A stretch of 64,000 bases of DNA from Liolophura sinensis (lineage: Eukaryota; Mollusca; Polyplacophora; Chitonida; Chitonidae). The position numbers and the translations under genes are program-made. The DNA lies in NCBI RefSeq assembly GCF_032854445.1, contig NC_088295.1, positions 31,051,385 through 31,115,384 of the forward strand, given 5' to 3'. Under the pieces are notes generated by a model. The model was not told the DNA's origin. It did no database searches and worked only from the letters and a program-made list of their open reading frames with translations. Positions 36,106-49,568 of this stretch are shown piece after piece (the stretch's first letter is position 1; each line of letters begins with the position of its first letter).

Positions 36106-38619
36106 ATGCAGAGTCAGATTGCTAGTCCATTCTCCACCCTATCATAATCACCCTGCTTACACAAAATGGGTAAAAGGAAACATAAAAAATGTCCAAAATT
36201 TGTTACAGGTTGTTTTGTTGGAATATTGAGGTCTTCCCAGAGTGATGTGAAAAATACTTATGCTAGGTTAGTTTACCTGCTGTTCATTATGCTGCCATTG
36301 ATCAACTTTATCAAACGACACAAAGTATAAATTATGATTGTCTACATATATGCGTATACCTGTACATGGTTTTGCCCATTTGGTTTGTTATACATTGATA
36401 ATTCTCGCGAGCAGGGTTATACACCAGTCTGATAAATAAACAAAAGAAATTGTGTTTTTGTGCAAAACCTTTTATGTGGCGTGTAGTACATCTATATTGC
36501 ATTCATGCTCCCTTAAATTGTAGAATATAGATGCCAGATAAGCATTATAATATTATATCCATGATGCTTGTGTTTCTATGTTTCTACTTGATGGTAGTGG
36601 GGCATGCTACTCATATGACTGTTTGCCTCACAACAGGCAGAAATTGGACAGGTACACGTATATTTCTGTATGAATGTTTTTGCCTGAGCCACATGTACTA
36701 GCCTTGTCCTAATTGCATTTCTATTAATACTGAGAAATTCATCATATAGTTCTTGATGAATTATCATGTTGACGGATATCCTCTTTATTGCACCAGTCTG
36801 GAAAATTATCTTACCTTGCAGGATGAAAAGATCAAGGCTGAAATACTAGTATCTCAAATGTTCTCAGGCAAACTTTAATATTGTTTTTACCAAAAAGTAG
36901 TGCAATTAGCAAATGACACTTGTATTTTGCAACCACCACACAGAAGAAATAAAATTCACTTCTTGAATGTGACATATACATTTTTGCATGAAGCTGTTAA
37001 TGTGATCTGTTTTGTACAGTATCTTCAGCATCAGTGTATGAAAGACACGAAATTATCTATAGGTTGACAGCTTGATACATGCACCATCTACTTTAGAAAC
37101 ATATATGTGAAGCTTTTTAAGCTTTTTGCACTGAATACTTTTTGCCTCATTTAATTACATACACAAAAATGTAATGAACTGGTCAAAAGATCAGTCTTCT
37201 CTGCACACTTTTTTTTATTACATCTTCCTATATCTTATGTTTATTCTTATGTTTATTACAGAAGATGTTGAGGTGTGATTCTGACTAAAGACATGCAGTC
37301 ATGTACAAACCTACGCCTTTGATTATATCAGATTTTTTTGCTTTAGTTAATAAGCAATAAAGATTAAATAGTGAGATTTCAACTTTTTAAAGACCAATTT
37401 GTTTACTTTTAAGCATGTTGGTATTTGATCATGCTAAAAATGACATCAACTGAGTTTAAGCAGATAGAAATCTTAGAAATTTGTATGTGCTGAATTATTA
37501 CAAGATGTTGATGTGTTTTACACTTACCTACATGCTTTGTTTACTTCAGGTGTTCACTTTCAGTGCAACTGGTCAACATGTTGTAATATATTTTATAATA
37601 AACGTTTAATATAATGAGAAATTTGTTAAGCTAATTTTTTGTTTGTTGAGTTAATTATATCGATGTTCTTATAAGGGGGAGCAAACTGTTCACTTGAGCT
37701 CTCCAATCACTTATGAATATTCATGACTACAGTCATGCGTAAACCTTTCTGCTTGAATGTCTGACACACTGGCCTGCTTGTGTTTGCTTTAATGTAGCAT
37801 TTTTTCACCAGGACACAAGTTTGCACTGCCATTTCTTCATGCAATCACTGCAGATGTCAAGATGTGGTTGTTGACCTCATAAACATCTTCAGAGACAGAG
37901 ATGAACTTGTGTGAACTGTCAAAGTTTCTTTCGTCTCTCTCATTTTTCTGCCTGCAATGCTTGCACACTTTTGTTTTATGCGCAGAGCTTTCATCGTGGC
38001 AATTTGCTGCTTGTTTTCCGTAATCGCCGGATCTTTCAAGGCTGTTTTGTGTGCAGGTTTGTCGAGGCACAATCTGTATTCAGTTGTAGTTAGCCTCTTT
38101 TGAAAAACACATGTAACTTGTTGCATTCAGATTACCATGCACACTACAGTTGCATGACATGGTTATAGAAATTTAACGCAAGTCGTTACAGATGGAACTC
38201 TCTAGTCTACCAAATTTTATCTAGTACAGCAGAATTTTTGAGTAGTAACACTTTGATGAAATGAAAAAGTTGGATGCATTCGTGTTTGGACTAAAATTAG
38301 TCACTTTAGCAGTAAAGCCTACTGTAAAGTTTTACTTATCATGGTGTGAACACGTCCTAATTTACCCTGAAGGTATATTAAGCTGACGGCTGGAAATGAT
38401 GGCTCTATAAATCTAAGTGTTCTTAGGGCAACTTATCCTTAGCCTTGGTCTACCTGTGGCTTAAGCATTTTGGAGCAGTGTACATATATGTCACCCCCTG
38501 CGCAGTGCGTTTCTTGCCACTTTTCAAACACTGTGAGGTCTTGGAAATGGTCTGTAGAGGAAACATTTGGTTTGTGACTGTTTTTGATATTAATTTTATG
38601 ATAGAGCATGTAATGGGCT
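36106..38619. other. No gene seen
   Basis: AT-rich. Frames near 37837-38126 are open on both strands without recognisable peptides. Probably intron. Confidence 0.4.
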
Positions 38620-39440
38620 ACACGAATAAATCCCGTCTCACCCAGGCGATATTCTTGGCATTTATACGTAGCGTTTATATGAGATATATTATCGCATATT
38701 ATCGCAGCTGATGATCACGGTGTATATCAGTGGTTGGGCTAGGTATCGTGAAGGCGTGTGATATACAGATGGTGTTGCAATAGTTTTATTCATGTTCAGA
38801 GAAGTTATTTTATCTCAAATAGTTGCAAAAATAATGGCAGTTATTGTGATTATTATCACATGCATGCACACTATATCACTCGTAGTCACAGTTCTTGCGA
38901 CTGTCTATGTGATGAAACACAGTTTAATCCCCATTTTTGCAGCATTTATCTCATTCAGTGAAATAACAGTAGCACAATATGCGATAAATGTTGCAAAAAA
39001 TGACAATGCCTATCGTTTAAAATAAGATTGATATCTCAAGTACTGCATCATTATACAAGATAACTATCTTATTTTTAGAGAATACTAGTAGTATCGCATT
39101 TAAGTGCGATAATTACCCACAATTAATGTAACTATGACGTCACTCTTTCTGAATTTACATAAAGTGGGCGATCTCAACCACTCATCATCCTCATTTGTAT
39201 GTTGGGTGTGAAGAAGGGAACAACTGTAGAATAATGTGAACGGTAGCACATGCAATGGACGCCTCTAGGATTTACTGCCAAAATTTGACGCCGAAACTTA
39301 TTATTGCAGTATTATTGCATACATTGCGATAATTATTGCATATTATCGCAATATATGCAAGGATCAACTAAATCGCTATACAATTGCACAAAACTGTATC
39401 GCAACTAAATATCGCGAAATAAAATGCGCGTATGAGAGAG
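38620..39440. repeat. Patch dense in TGCGATAA / TTATCGCA motifs with hairpins
   Basis: The motif GCGATAA or TTATCGC recurs at about 38686-38705, 38979, 39094-39111 and 39310-39420. A perfect hairpin with 11-bp arms (ATTGCGATAAT and ATTATCGCAAT, 8-nt loop) spans 39323-39352. A smaller one (TATCGCA and TGCGATA, 6-nt loop) lies near 39092-39111. CpG-containing motifs of this density stand out from the AT-rich, CpG-poor surroundings. Three open frames here (for example 38792-39025, hydrophobic) have no support. Origin unknown; possibly a decayed foldback element or a binding-site cluster. Confidence 0.5.
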
Positions 39441-42400
39441 GCTTAACTTCAACTGGTGAAGGTTCCTCATTAAGAATGATGCGTAACTCTTACAGTACTT
39501 CTCTGTGAAAAGGTTGATGTTTAGTTGCAGTACATGTATCTGTGTTACCTGTATAGTGGATTTTTAAAACCGACTCTTTATTGCCAGTGTTACTTGGTTT
39601 ATTGTTAAGAATATTTATTTATTGCTTTCTGCAGGGATTTAAAAGTCTACATGAACGTTCATTAAATGGTTGTCTATCCAACTATGCTCTTCTATCAGTT
39701 GCTAATCTGAAGAACTGTTGACTTCAGTAATGTTTGATCTATTACACTGTATCTCGACAGTGTCAAGGAGATGATGTACTTGTGTATACATTGTGCATCA
39801 TAACAGGCCTCTGATAAACTCTGTCATCAGATGAGATTATTAATAATGAGCAAGTTGTCAGTAGACATTAAAAATTGGAAAAGGCAGCTATTAATAGTTG
39901 AATGGTTCATGTGAACTGGACAGATAAAATAAAACAACCTTGCTAGAAGCGTGCTCACATGGATGTGCATTTACGTGTAGATAAAAGTGTATATGTATGA
40001 ATTATATTGTCAATTCAGACAGAAGTGCACTGTTTATCAGGATGTTTTTCTTTAAAACTTAACAAAATAATAATGTGTCTGTCTTAAATCTTCTCTCAAC
40101 CATGAATAAAAACTCCATTGTTTTCAGTGTGTCACATGAGAGAACCTACATGTTGTTAACTTTTGCCTTGTAAACAATAGTCATAGTAGCTTTGGGTTAT
40201 GTTTCTTTTTTCCCCCCTGTTCTTAAGACTGGTTCTCCAAGACTACCTCATCACCTGACATTGCTATGTTAATAACAAGCTCTGACTTTCCCAGATGAGA
40301 GATGTTTAATCGGTGCTGATTTGACAAGCTGTGATCATCTACTTGTTAATCTTTGGATAGATAGTCAAGCTCATGTCACAACTACATGAACATGGCTATA
40401 CATATATTTAAACTCCTTTAGTTCCTTAACATATATTTTGAAATAGTGATCACATCCTGTCCAACAGACAACATTCAAGTACATGTATACATCTGCTATC
40501 CGATCAGAAGAATAGAGATTGCGGGAAATTCTTCTGTATCTAATACAAACCATGGACTTTTAGCATAAAATCCTCCTTTTTTATGCTCTTTTTTTTGCAG
40601 TTTTTGTTTGGCATTAATGATCTTGTTAGGTTCATACTGGTTGGTTGCTAGATTCTAGATTTTCCAATGCAACATCTTCATATACAGGAATGTAGATACT
40701 GTGTGCCATACACCCTTTTGCACTCAGTTGAGAACACATTTTTGGTATGCTAAGGTCTTAGCTCATAGAAATCTCATAAAATGTAAAATCTGTGTGACAA
40801 CTTTCTCCGCCATTACTGATATTACTTTGACTTCTTATGGCCTGTGACACACATGGCCCTCCTGGTACTTAAAACCTGGCATTCATAGATTGGCAGGTTA
40901 TCTTTGTAAAATAAAGTATTTTATAAAATAAAATGAAATGAAAAAGACATTGTTAATTCTAAATGTCCATCAGTGACGCATGTAGGATGCATGGTTGATG
41001 CAACTTTGGGTTGTTCAGACTTGGACATCAGTACCATATGCTTGACTTCCCAAGGATACCACCCACATCTTCTTGTAGGATTTCCTGTTGGCAGAAAGCC
41101 ACCTGCACAATTCAGGGAAGAAGACAGTTGCATTCAAAGAAGATAAGGTCAACTTGCCGTGAGGAGATATGCTCTTTTGCTAACCCTGTAGTTAATGTCT
41201 CCCATAGAAAGACCTCCACAGTTTTCTTTAATCTTAATAAGAGAGGAAATATGTGAGCAATGATCATAATTAGCTTTCATTCATGACAGGACAAAACATC
41301 CTCGAAAAGGTCAAGGTTTGAGAATCAGTGTTTGGGTGTTGTGGAGCTTTGACATGTGAGAAATAGAAATGGACTCAATGCATATGTATCGTATTAAGAA
41401 TATAGTTAACTTTCTTCCTTGCACTGCATTCTAATAACATTAGGACAGACAAGCTAAGCCATAGCTAGCAGGAGGAGTCATATTGGTAAAGTGGGAGGTA
41501 GGCCAATCGTTTTAGTGGCAGAGTGAGAGCATGTAAATATTGGATTACTTACATAGAGATAATATCTCCTTTGCAAAGATCATTATAAGGTGAAAGTGGT
41601 CCTAACTGCGTGTCCATGCAGTGTTGGACACACCTGAGCTTGTCTCGAAAAATCTGCAGAGCAGCTTGGTGGAACTTAAAGTTGGTTTCAGGCCTTTTTT
41701 TCTGAGAAACGTGAAGATACTTGTCTTGCATCAATTCATTTATGAGTTTGATTATGTTAGTCATTTTGATTGGCTACTGCTTGATTGCAAGATATCTCCT
41801 GAATTACTTCAACAAATTTTATCAGTTTCTTTTTTTAAATTTGTCAGGCATACATTTTATTTGTTCAGATGATTGTGATGGCAAATATTTAATAATGATG
41901 AAAGTTATTTATTTATTTTTTGTTTGCTTTTTTTTAAAAACTGTTTTAAAACCCCCTGAAAGTATATCAGATGAGCATTTAAGTGGCCGGAAAAGTAATT
42001 GTTTTAATAGCACAAGGTCATGTCATTGAGAACTTATCGCAGAGCCATTTGCGTGTAAGAGTCCATATGTGTAAATTTGTGATTATGTCAGCAAAGTCTG
42101 TTTCAGTGGTAAATCTCACATGACATGTGATGTAATGAACAGCGGGTTCATAGGAATAGTTAGTTGAAGATTCAGCTTTTAGATAATGGTAATATTTAAA
42201 TGAGGTTAACTTGCTGAACTGGTGATACATAATATTTCACGTAAGTGGAATCAGGTATAGATTTTATCATGGCTTGATATATGAGGAAGAAAACTAGCGT
42301 AAGTGTACAAAGTAGGTGTAGGTCAAAGGTTAAAGGCTGTTTGAAAAACCAGGAGAAGATTGTCTTGAGTATACATGGTACAATTAAAGGAGCCAAATGC

Positions 42401-42954
42401 TGTACCTCCAGGAAAGCTGGCCTCTTATTTATTTATAAGTTAACTTTACAAGTGGTTTCTACATTTGTCTGATGTTGTAAATCAGCTGTCTGCTAGAGAC
42501 TTAAGATGTGAACGCCCAGTGAAATATGGCTCTCTAGTCTGGGAAGGTGGACCAGACTGCTTCATTAAACACATTTTCAGCTGGGGGAAGAAAAAAAATC
42601 TATGAATGTAAATCATTCTTGACTAACTTGTTCCTAGCTGTATCAAAGATCTTTACTCTAACACTCTACAATCACTTCTTTGTGAGACCTTGATTTATGG
42701 TATGACTCCAGTTCTTAGTAAGGGGTGTGATTTCAAATGCATGTCTGCCTGAGTTCAGGGGAAAAAACATCAAACTACACTGATTCTTGAATGATTCTAG
42801 AGACTGATTCAGCTTTATAGTGTTGTTTGAGCATTATTACTGTGTCCTATTGTAATAGCTGTCATGATTTCAGTAATGTCGTTCAGGTCGTGAGGATGAT
42901 AGTAAACCTCAGAATGGACTTTCTGTTTGAATTGCATGCGAAGAAATGTAAAGG
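39441..42954. other. No gene seen
   Basis: AT-rich. Short frames near 41011-41256, 41549-42029 and 42018-42472 are unsupported. Probably intron. Confidence 0.4.
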
Positions 42955-42986
42955 TTGTACCTTATTAAACAAGTAATAAGGTACAA
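42955..42986. repeat. Perfect hairpin, 13-bp arms
   Basis: TTGTACCTTATTA (42955-42967) pairs with TAATAAGGTACAA (42974-42986) across the 6-nt loop AACAAG. The pairing continues imperfectly with GG on the left and CC on the right. No tail or target duplication is visible. Confidence 0.9.
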
Positions 42987-44439
42987 ACCACTCACACAAC
43001 ACCTTGATATCCATATATACAGTATATGACCTAAGGATTGAGTTTCGTCAGTTAGAAAATTTCATGCATATTTTCTTTTGGGCACAATTTTAGGTCATTT
43101 ACCTTAGTTTATCAGTTGTTCATCTTCACTCTCCTTCAGTGCGTGACATTAATGTACTTGCAGTGCTAAATTCAGCATCTCCATCACCACAGTATTTGTG
43201 TTCAGTGACCTGGATTTGCATTTATTTTGTACCTGTCCAAAAGTTTTCATTTTCTCAAGATTTGCCATTACACAGATGGTGATGTTGTCACAAATGCATA
43301 TTATAATAGTGCTGCCTCATTAAAATGCCATGTTGAACACACCAGAAATTATGCCCCATGTATAGCAGTATATTCACACGCAGCCAATAAAGTTTTGTCC
43401 CTACACCCCCTTTTAATATTTTGATAACTAAGTGGTTGAGCCAGACCAATTTGGGTCTTTAATGATCAAGGTCATCTCAGATTTGATTATATATGTATAT
43501 ATATATCCTGAGCCCTAGGTAAATGTTGCATACACCATATCACCTCATAATTGCACATTGTTTTGAGCAGTTGATTCAGTTCACTCACTCAGACTTCTTT
43601 GTAAGTACAATAATGTTTACAGCAGCACATAAACTATTGATAAACCACGTCAAGAATTCGATTCCATCAAGAGCCGGGTTTGAGTGATGTATCCTTCAAC
43701 TTTCTCACACACTGGGGTAGTCTGCTGGACCCTTCTTTATGGTGCACACCCTGACAGTGTGAGCCATAGACCATGACGTCCTGGCAACCAGAGGGCCAAA
43801 GTTTTTATGGACTTGTATAGCTGCAGGTGTTGGCCTAGTGACAAGTTGTGAGCTTGTTATCTGTCAATCAGTCAGTGTTCATGAGTGAAATACAGACTCT
43901 CAGCATCATAATCTTCAGAGGTAGGTACATGTATGTGGCAGTTCTTGCTAAAAAAAAAAGAGGAGAAAATGTAGGTGATGACATGAATAATCACATTGCT
44001 TCAAGGGCCAAGGGGTTTACATAATCTCAAAAGAAGGTCAAGTGGGGGATTAGATGTGCCATTGATGATCAGCACAGAGTGCTGTGAATCATAAATCTCT
44101 TCACTTAACCTTGGGGTGAGATTGTTTGTGATTTTCGAGCTGGAAGCGTTGATATATGCAGGTTTTAACATCTTCATTTGTGCATTGACCTGCAGCCTGA
44201 GGCTGTGAAGCAGTAAGGATATGCTACACATAAGAGAGACCTGGCTAAGTCAGATACACCTTGATTAGCATTACAGGTGAACGGGGGGATTAAGGGGAGG
44301 GGGGAACTTGATGGCGCCAATGGTACCCATGATTAATTACTGGTTCAGAGCTGAACTGCTTTTATCTCCACTCTAAACTGGCCATGCTGAAGTGTCTGAC
44401 TACTTTTTTTCCTCATCTGTCTCTCAATCGCCTCATCAG
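42987..44439. other. No gene seen
   Basis: AT-rich with a short TATATATATA patch near 43489-43507 and a G-rich run (three G tracts) near 44283-44304. No exon with matching splice sites recognised before 44440. Confidence 0.4.
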
Positions 44440-44541
44440 TCACTCGGAAAACTGACAGAAATGAATTTATAAAGACATGTCGGCATGCTGGCCCCATGAG
44501 CCCAGCTGACATGCACACCTTTTATGGGAGAAACCTTGGAG
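44440..44541 (+). other. Exon-like island, unidentified
   Basis: Preceded by a long pyrimidine tract (CTCATCTGTCTCTCAATCG then CCTCATCAG). One frame, beginning two bases in, is open through to GAG then GTAGCT, a fair donor at 44542, and on to a stop near 44614. It would be a 102-bp exon in phase 1 at both ends. The peptide has no recognised motif, and its phase does not match the three better candidates. Confidence 0.2.
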
Positions 44542-45325
44542 GTAGCTGGCAACGAGGTTCCTGGCCGTGTGACTCACATCCCAAACATTTTCATCTTCAT
44601 CATTGTACAAGATCTGTCCCTTAAACGAGGCCAGAATGTCCATTATCCAGATTTTATGTAAATCTCAACACTGATCCATTTATTTTAAAGCATGTACTTT
44701 TGTAGCACGTACTGTTCCTTTTAAATGTCAGTTCTTTGATCATTTAATACAGTTTTTGACCTTTTATCACGTGCATATTTGTTCATAAGAGGAAAAGATG
44801 CTAAGGCTGATAATATTTCCACAGATTTTGACCTGTGATTAGTTTTGTGTGTTAACATTTTTAATTGGTGCAAGATATTTGTTGCAATGATACATCATGA
44901 AAGTATACATTGTTCTTTTACCAAACTGCTCAACAATGGAACATTGTGTTGTAGGTCTTTCTGGAAAAACTGGTGACTTCTTTTGCCCTCTCATTTACCT
45001 TTTGTCATTTGTTCTTTGTCCAACTCCTTTCACTGTCACATTTTTTTTTACTCTTTTTTTCACTACACACACTGGCTGACACCTAGCCCTTTTCTATTTG
45101 GCACTGGTGCCTTGTACTACTTTTTACCTTGTCCATTACATTTTTTGCCACGTGGCCAGTTAAGAATTTCTAACCTATATTGACAAATGTACAAGGTACA
45201 ATATGGCTTCTGGCTTTGAACAACATCAAGGTGCTAAAGGTATAACTTGTCTGGACTGTCACTTTGTGGCCACTGTTTAGCTGCAACCAAGCTGCTTTAT
45301 AAATCATTTATTATACTGACATGAG
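44542..45325. other. No gene seen
   Basis: AT-rich with T-rich tracts near 45041-45060; nothing recognised. Confidence 0.45.
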
Positions 45326-45478
45326 GTGAGTGCTTAGGGTGTAAAGCTGTACTTAACAATTTTTCGGTCATATGACGACGAAGGAGTCCTTAGAGTGCAT
45401 GTATGTGTAATGTGCATCCTTGTTGCAGGCCGTATTTCCACTGCTTTTTTATCTAGTGCAGCTTAACTGAGATGACTT
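45326..45478 (-). mobile_element. SINE family B, long copy
   Basis: The plus strand reads GTGAGTGCTTAGGGTGTAAA, CTTAACAATTTTTCGGTCAT, GAAGGAGTCCTTAGAGTGCA, CATCCTTGTTGCAGGCCGTA and TTTTTTATCTAGTGCAGC. It aligns throughout with 59776-59920, so it defines about 150 bp of family B. A few bases (TGTATG) are present here and absent there. The sequence to the right (45479-45560) may hold the head but has no clear tRNA boxes. Confidence 0.8.
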
Positions 45479-45717
45479 AACAAAGACAAGTAAACCGCCC
45501 CGCCCAAGGCATTATAGTGATGCGGGTTAACCAGTCGTTGCACTATCCCGTAATGCCTAAAGCCAAGGAAGAAAGATACAACTTCCTCTTTTTTAAGGTC
45601 TTAGGTATGACCCGACCCAGGATTGACCCTGGATCAACTGCCCCTGAAGTGTACGCTCTACCATCTGACCCATCAGGGCTGGTATTACTGACATTATGTG
45701 ATGATTTCCTATCCTAT

Positions 45718-45905
45718 CCTCACCAGTGCAGTCAAGCTCATGATGGCTTCCTCTCGAGGAAGGTCTGCCAGCAACTTGCAGATGGTCGTGGGTTTCCCCA
45801 GGCTCTGCCCAGTTTCCTCCCATCACAATGTTGGCCGTCGCCGTACAAGTAAAATATTTTTGAGTACAGCGTAAAACACGAATGAAATAAATAAATAAAT
45901 AAATT
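45718..45905 (+). mobile_element. SINE family A, head truncated
   Basis: Begins in the post-head region (CACCAGTGCAGTCAAGCTCA, then TGATGGCTTCCTCTCGAGG) and continues GGTCTGCCAGCAACTTGCAG, TTTCCTCCCATCACAATGTT, CCGTACAAGTAAAATATTTT and (AAAT)n. An open frame of 134 codons on the opposite strand across it is an artefact. Confidence 0.85.
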
Positions 45906-46208
45906 TTGTCCGATGCTATTCCTTCCTGTTGAGCTCCTATTCTAGCCATGGAAATACATGAACCAAAAAAATACAATTTTATGAAGGCTGAAGGCATGAT
46001 CTGATTTAGACCTGAACTTTGGACTCTGTCGTGGAAAATACGCAGGCATCAAGAGAATCCTATGATCTTGGACTATTCCCAGTAGGATTGATTTGTATTT
46101 ACATATAGATAAATTTTTGTTAATTTTATTGAATGACAAACAGGTTCACATTTTGAGGATGGTCTTTTTCTTCTATCAGCCACACAGTCCAGAAGTACAT
46201 CTCTAGTA

Positions 46209-46659
46209 TAGTTGATATTGGTTTGTATAGTTTATACTGGTTTGTAAAGTTGATATTGGTTTGTATAGTTTATACTGGTTTGTATAGTTGATATTGGTTT
46301 GTATGGTTTATACTAGTTGGTATAGTTTATACTGGTTTGTATAGTTTATACTGGTTTGTACAGTTGATATTGGTTTGTATAATTGATATTGGTTTGTATA
46401 GTTTATACTGGTTTGTATAGTTTATACTGGTTTGTACAGTTGATATTGGTTGGTATAGTTGATATTGGTTTGTATAGTTTATACTGTTTTGTATAGTTGA
46501 TATTGGTTTATATAGTCAATATTGGTTTGTATGGTTTATACTAGTTGGTATAGTTTATACTGGTTTGTATAGTTTATACTGGTTTGTATAGTTGATACTG
46601 GTTTGTATAGTTTATACCAGTTTGTATAGTTTATACCGGTTTGTATAGTTTATACCTGC
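46209..46659 (+). repeat. 19-bp tandem array, 24 units
   Basis: Twenty-four units in perfect register with no insertion or deletion; the last is cut short. Two main unit types are interleaved: type A, TAGTTGATATTGGTTTGTA, and type B, TAGTTTATACTGGTTTGTA. The order of types shows larger duplications. No promoter or coding role is evident. Confidence 0.97.
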
Positions 46660-49488
46660 TGTGCACATACATACTATGTACATATGGATGAGGACGCACA
46701 TGTGAATGACATGTAATGTTTATTTATATGACACATTTTACCTGTTGTACCTCGGGAGCTTGGACCGTTGGGTCGGTTTTGATCTCCGGACGTGATCGTT
46801 ATCATCAGGCACATGTACGCGGAGGAATGTGACAAGTGGATTACAAGTCAGGTATCCTTCATATAGTCAACGGAGGACATCAGATATGAATGGTCAGGTA
46901 GAGACGTATTGAATGGCCCTAATTGACTTCATTCAGGTATAGGTGTGAAATGGAGCGTGGTGAGGTGAATGGTCAGACGCAGCTGGAAATGTCAGAAATA
47001 ACACATCTGTACCTGTTTCTCCTGCGTATTAAATTTGTATGTCATTCACCCACTTTCAGAGCGTAGTGAAAAAATAAATGTCTGGTCTTCTGGTCCGGCG
47101 TGAGATTTATAGATACATGTGGGTCCTTTGATGGCTGTTTGTATCACGATCGTATGAAAAATACTGCCTTTTTATGAATGCTGTCTATATTCATGTGTAT
47201 ACCTCTGTAAGTAACTTTATGTTTCAATTCATTTTTCAGCTGTTCCCAGTTTTTGTGGCCAAAAAATCACTGGACTTGTACAACTAATGTTTCTATAATT
47301 AAACCTCTTCCACATGATCGTATTCTTGTTAACTGAAGTGTATATTATGAAGAGTGAAATCCGTGCCGGTAAAGCGAGCGAGTGTTCGGTGGACCTGAAA
47401 CACAAGGTGCTGTTAACTTGTGTTATGATGACATCAGGAAGGTTACAACAAGTTCAACTCTGCATAAATATGCATATTGATCACCGCATTTGGTCCAAAA
47501 GTTTGAAGTGTGATAGGTCTTCTGATGCGGCTTGTACAACGAATCATGCACATGTGTATGTGGCTCTTCACCAATGTGTAGATTTGCGATGTTAACTGCT
47601 GTACAATAATCACATGATCAGATTTAATTCTGACATTCTTAGTATGATTTAGTTTATGATGTCAGAAGTTTAAAATTGTAGGAGATTGAAAGAAAAGGTC
47701 AGGTGTTCACAACTTAATATCTTATCTAAATGCTATCTGCTGTTATGTCAGAAATAACACATCTGTTATGAGGTCCCATGTTTGCTTTACTGGCAGTTGA
47801 AAGCCTTAAACAGGGGATGTTCTTTTGTTTTGTTGGCTGTATGGGCTACCCTAATTCCTCAATCTTTTCACATATGAAAGAGCTACTTTCAGTGCGATTT
47901 ATGCACCTTTTTCCTTTCATTTTGAAGACAAAACTCTATTGGTTATGTTGTCTGCATGCTTTCAGGGCTTCACAGAAAGTATAATTTTATCAGTCTACAC
48001 AGAATAATGTCATGAGAATATGCTGAAATATAACTTGTTAACATATGAAAAAGTTGAAGATTTACAATACAGGTGTTTTGTTCTTTTCTGGTTTTTTATT
48101 TTCTGTTTCATGCATAAAATGCCTTGCAATACATTGAGCTGGAGATGATAGATTTTTGTCTATCTGCTTGTTGACTGATATGCATGTAAGTTGAACATCG
48201 TTTGTTTAAGAAAGATGTTTTACCTTTTAAAATGACCTGCTTTTTTTTGACTGTGGTGAATTGGATTTCCTCTGGACTTTACAAGTTGGAATAAAGTGGG
48301 ACAGGTGTGATCTTTGGCTTAGAAACACTCTGTTAATGTTATGGGAGCCAGAAGACTTTTGATTATGTCATTTGTCAGGCCTGCTAAGCCTGTCTTCATC
48401 ATACTTTGCTACGAGACAGCGTGATAAGAGTCTTCTGCACGTATCTGCATGAGAACAGAACGTTTTACTGGGACAGTCTGTCAGGCCGCCTGATTTATTG
48501 CTTTACCTGAAGATATTTGTGACAAGTTATTGTATTAGCTCATGATGGATTAGTCTGTAGACACTGGTAATACCTGAACACACACCCGTAGATGAGAGCC
48601 TCCAATAGGGCTCACTGGTGCAGTTTGCTTGAGCGGTGACAGTGTCAGTCTGTGGCCATGGCTGATGTCACCTAGATGGCAGGTACCAACACCATGACAA
48701 GTGGAACCGCGCCACACTGCGTCAAGATGGATCACATCAACGCGTCATCAAACCACATCATTGTTCTTTAATTACTCCCAAAACTGAACCACTCTGACAC
48801 TGAACGTCTAGATGGCCGGCGAAAATCTGGCAGAAAACTTGAAAAATTAGGTATTTACGTGGTAGAAAGAAAAACACCGGTACCAAAAAAAGAAAGACAA
48901 ATAAATAATGTATGTATTGTTTAAAAGGACCACCATGTCCAAAAAGATCACAGTTCTCAAATTTGTTGATGACTTTCGCCACTAATCCTGTCAAAAAAGC
49001 CCATTGTTTTGCACCATCTTAATGATGTCGGAACAAGTTTTGCTGCTTGTGTATAACATAATACCCAGATGAGGGGAAAAAACAGTGCACAAGTACCAAA
49101 CACTTGTTACTGTCATTCGTTAATTGTCTTTTAGTACAACTTGTACAGTCTAAATAACACCATCAATGGAGAAAGAGAGGTGTCAATGTATTCAGGCTAC
49201 TCCTTAGGGGGAAACTAGTCATGATTTATTGGAGAATAATTGACCCGGTTTATTTACCTGTCTTCATGAGACCTTAGAGCACTTGAGCACGTATTACATC
49301 TGTGTTAGCCTGTTGTGTTTATGTGCCAATTGCATGACCAGTTCGGTTTTATTTCCTGATAATTTGACTAAGCCTTGAATCTAGAAATTTCTCAAGAATT
49401 TGTAGATTTGCTTTGAGAAGCTTGATGATCTTGAAGACCTTAGCCATCCCATTTGTTCCTTAACCCAAAACCTGACCATCACTGTCAA
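46660..49488. other. No gene seen
   Basis: A CpG-containing patch at 46745-46830 and a GC-richer patch at 48570-48740 stand out but give no exon with matched splice sites. The remainder is AT-rich. Frames at 47314-47595 and 48550-48735 are unsupported. Confidence 0.4.
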
Positions 49489-49530
49489 AAAATTGTTAAG
49501 TACCGTTAAGACATTAAAACCCAAGCATAC
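49489..49530 (+). mobile_element. SINE family B, tail fragment
   Basis: AAAATTGTTAAGTACCGTTA, AGACATTAAAACCCAAGCA, followed by a CATA-rich run, matches the B tail with a few changes. A CATA/TACA simple repeat extends to about 49568. Confidence 0.6.
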
Positions 49531-49568
49531 ATACATATCTACATACATACATATCTACATACATATAC

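Noticed and set aside
44283-44304. G-quadruplex from the G-rich run
   Set aside because: Only three G tracts, so a standard four-tract quadruplex cannot form without bulges.
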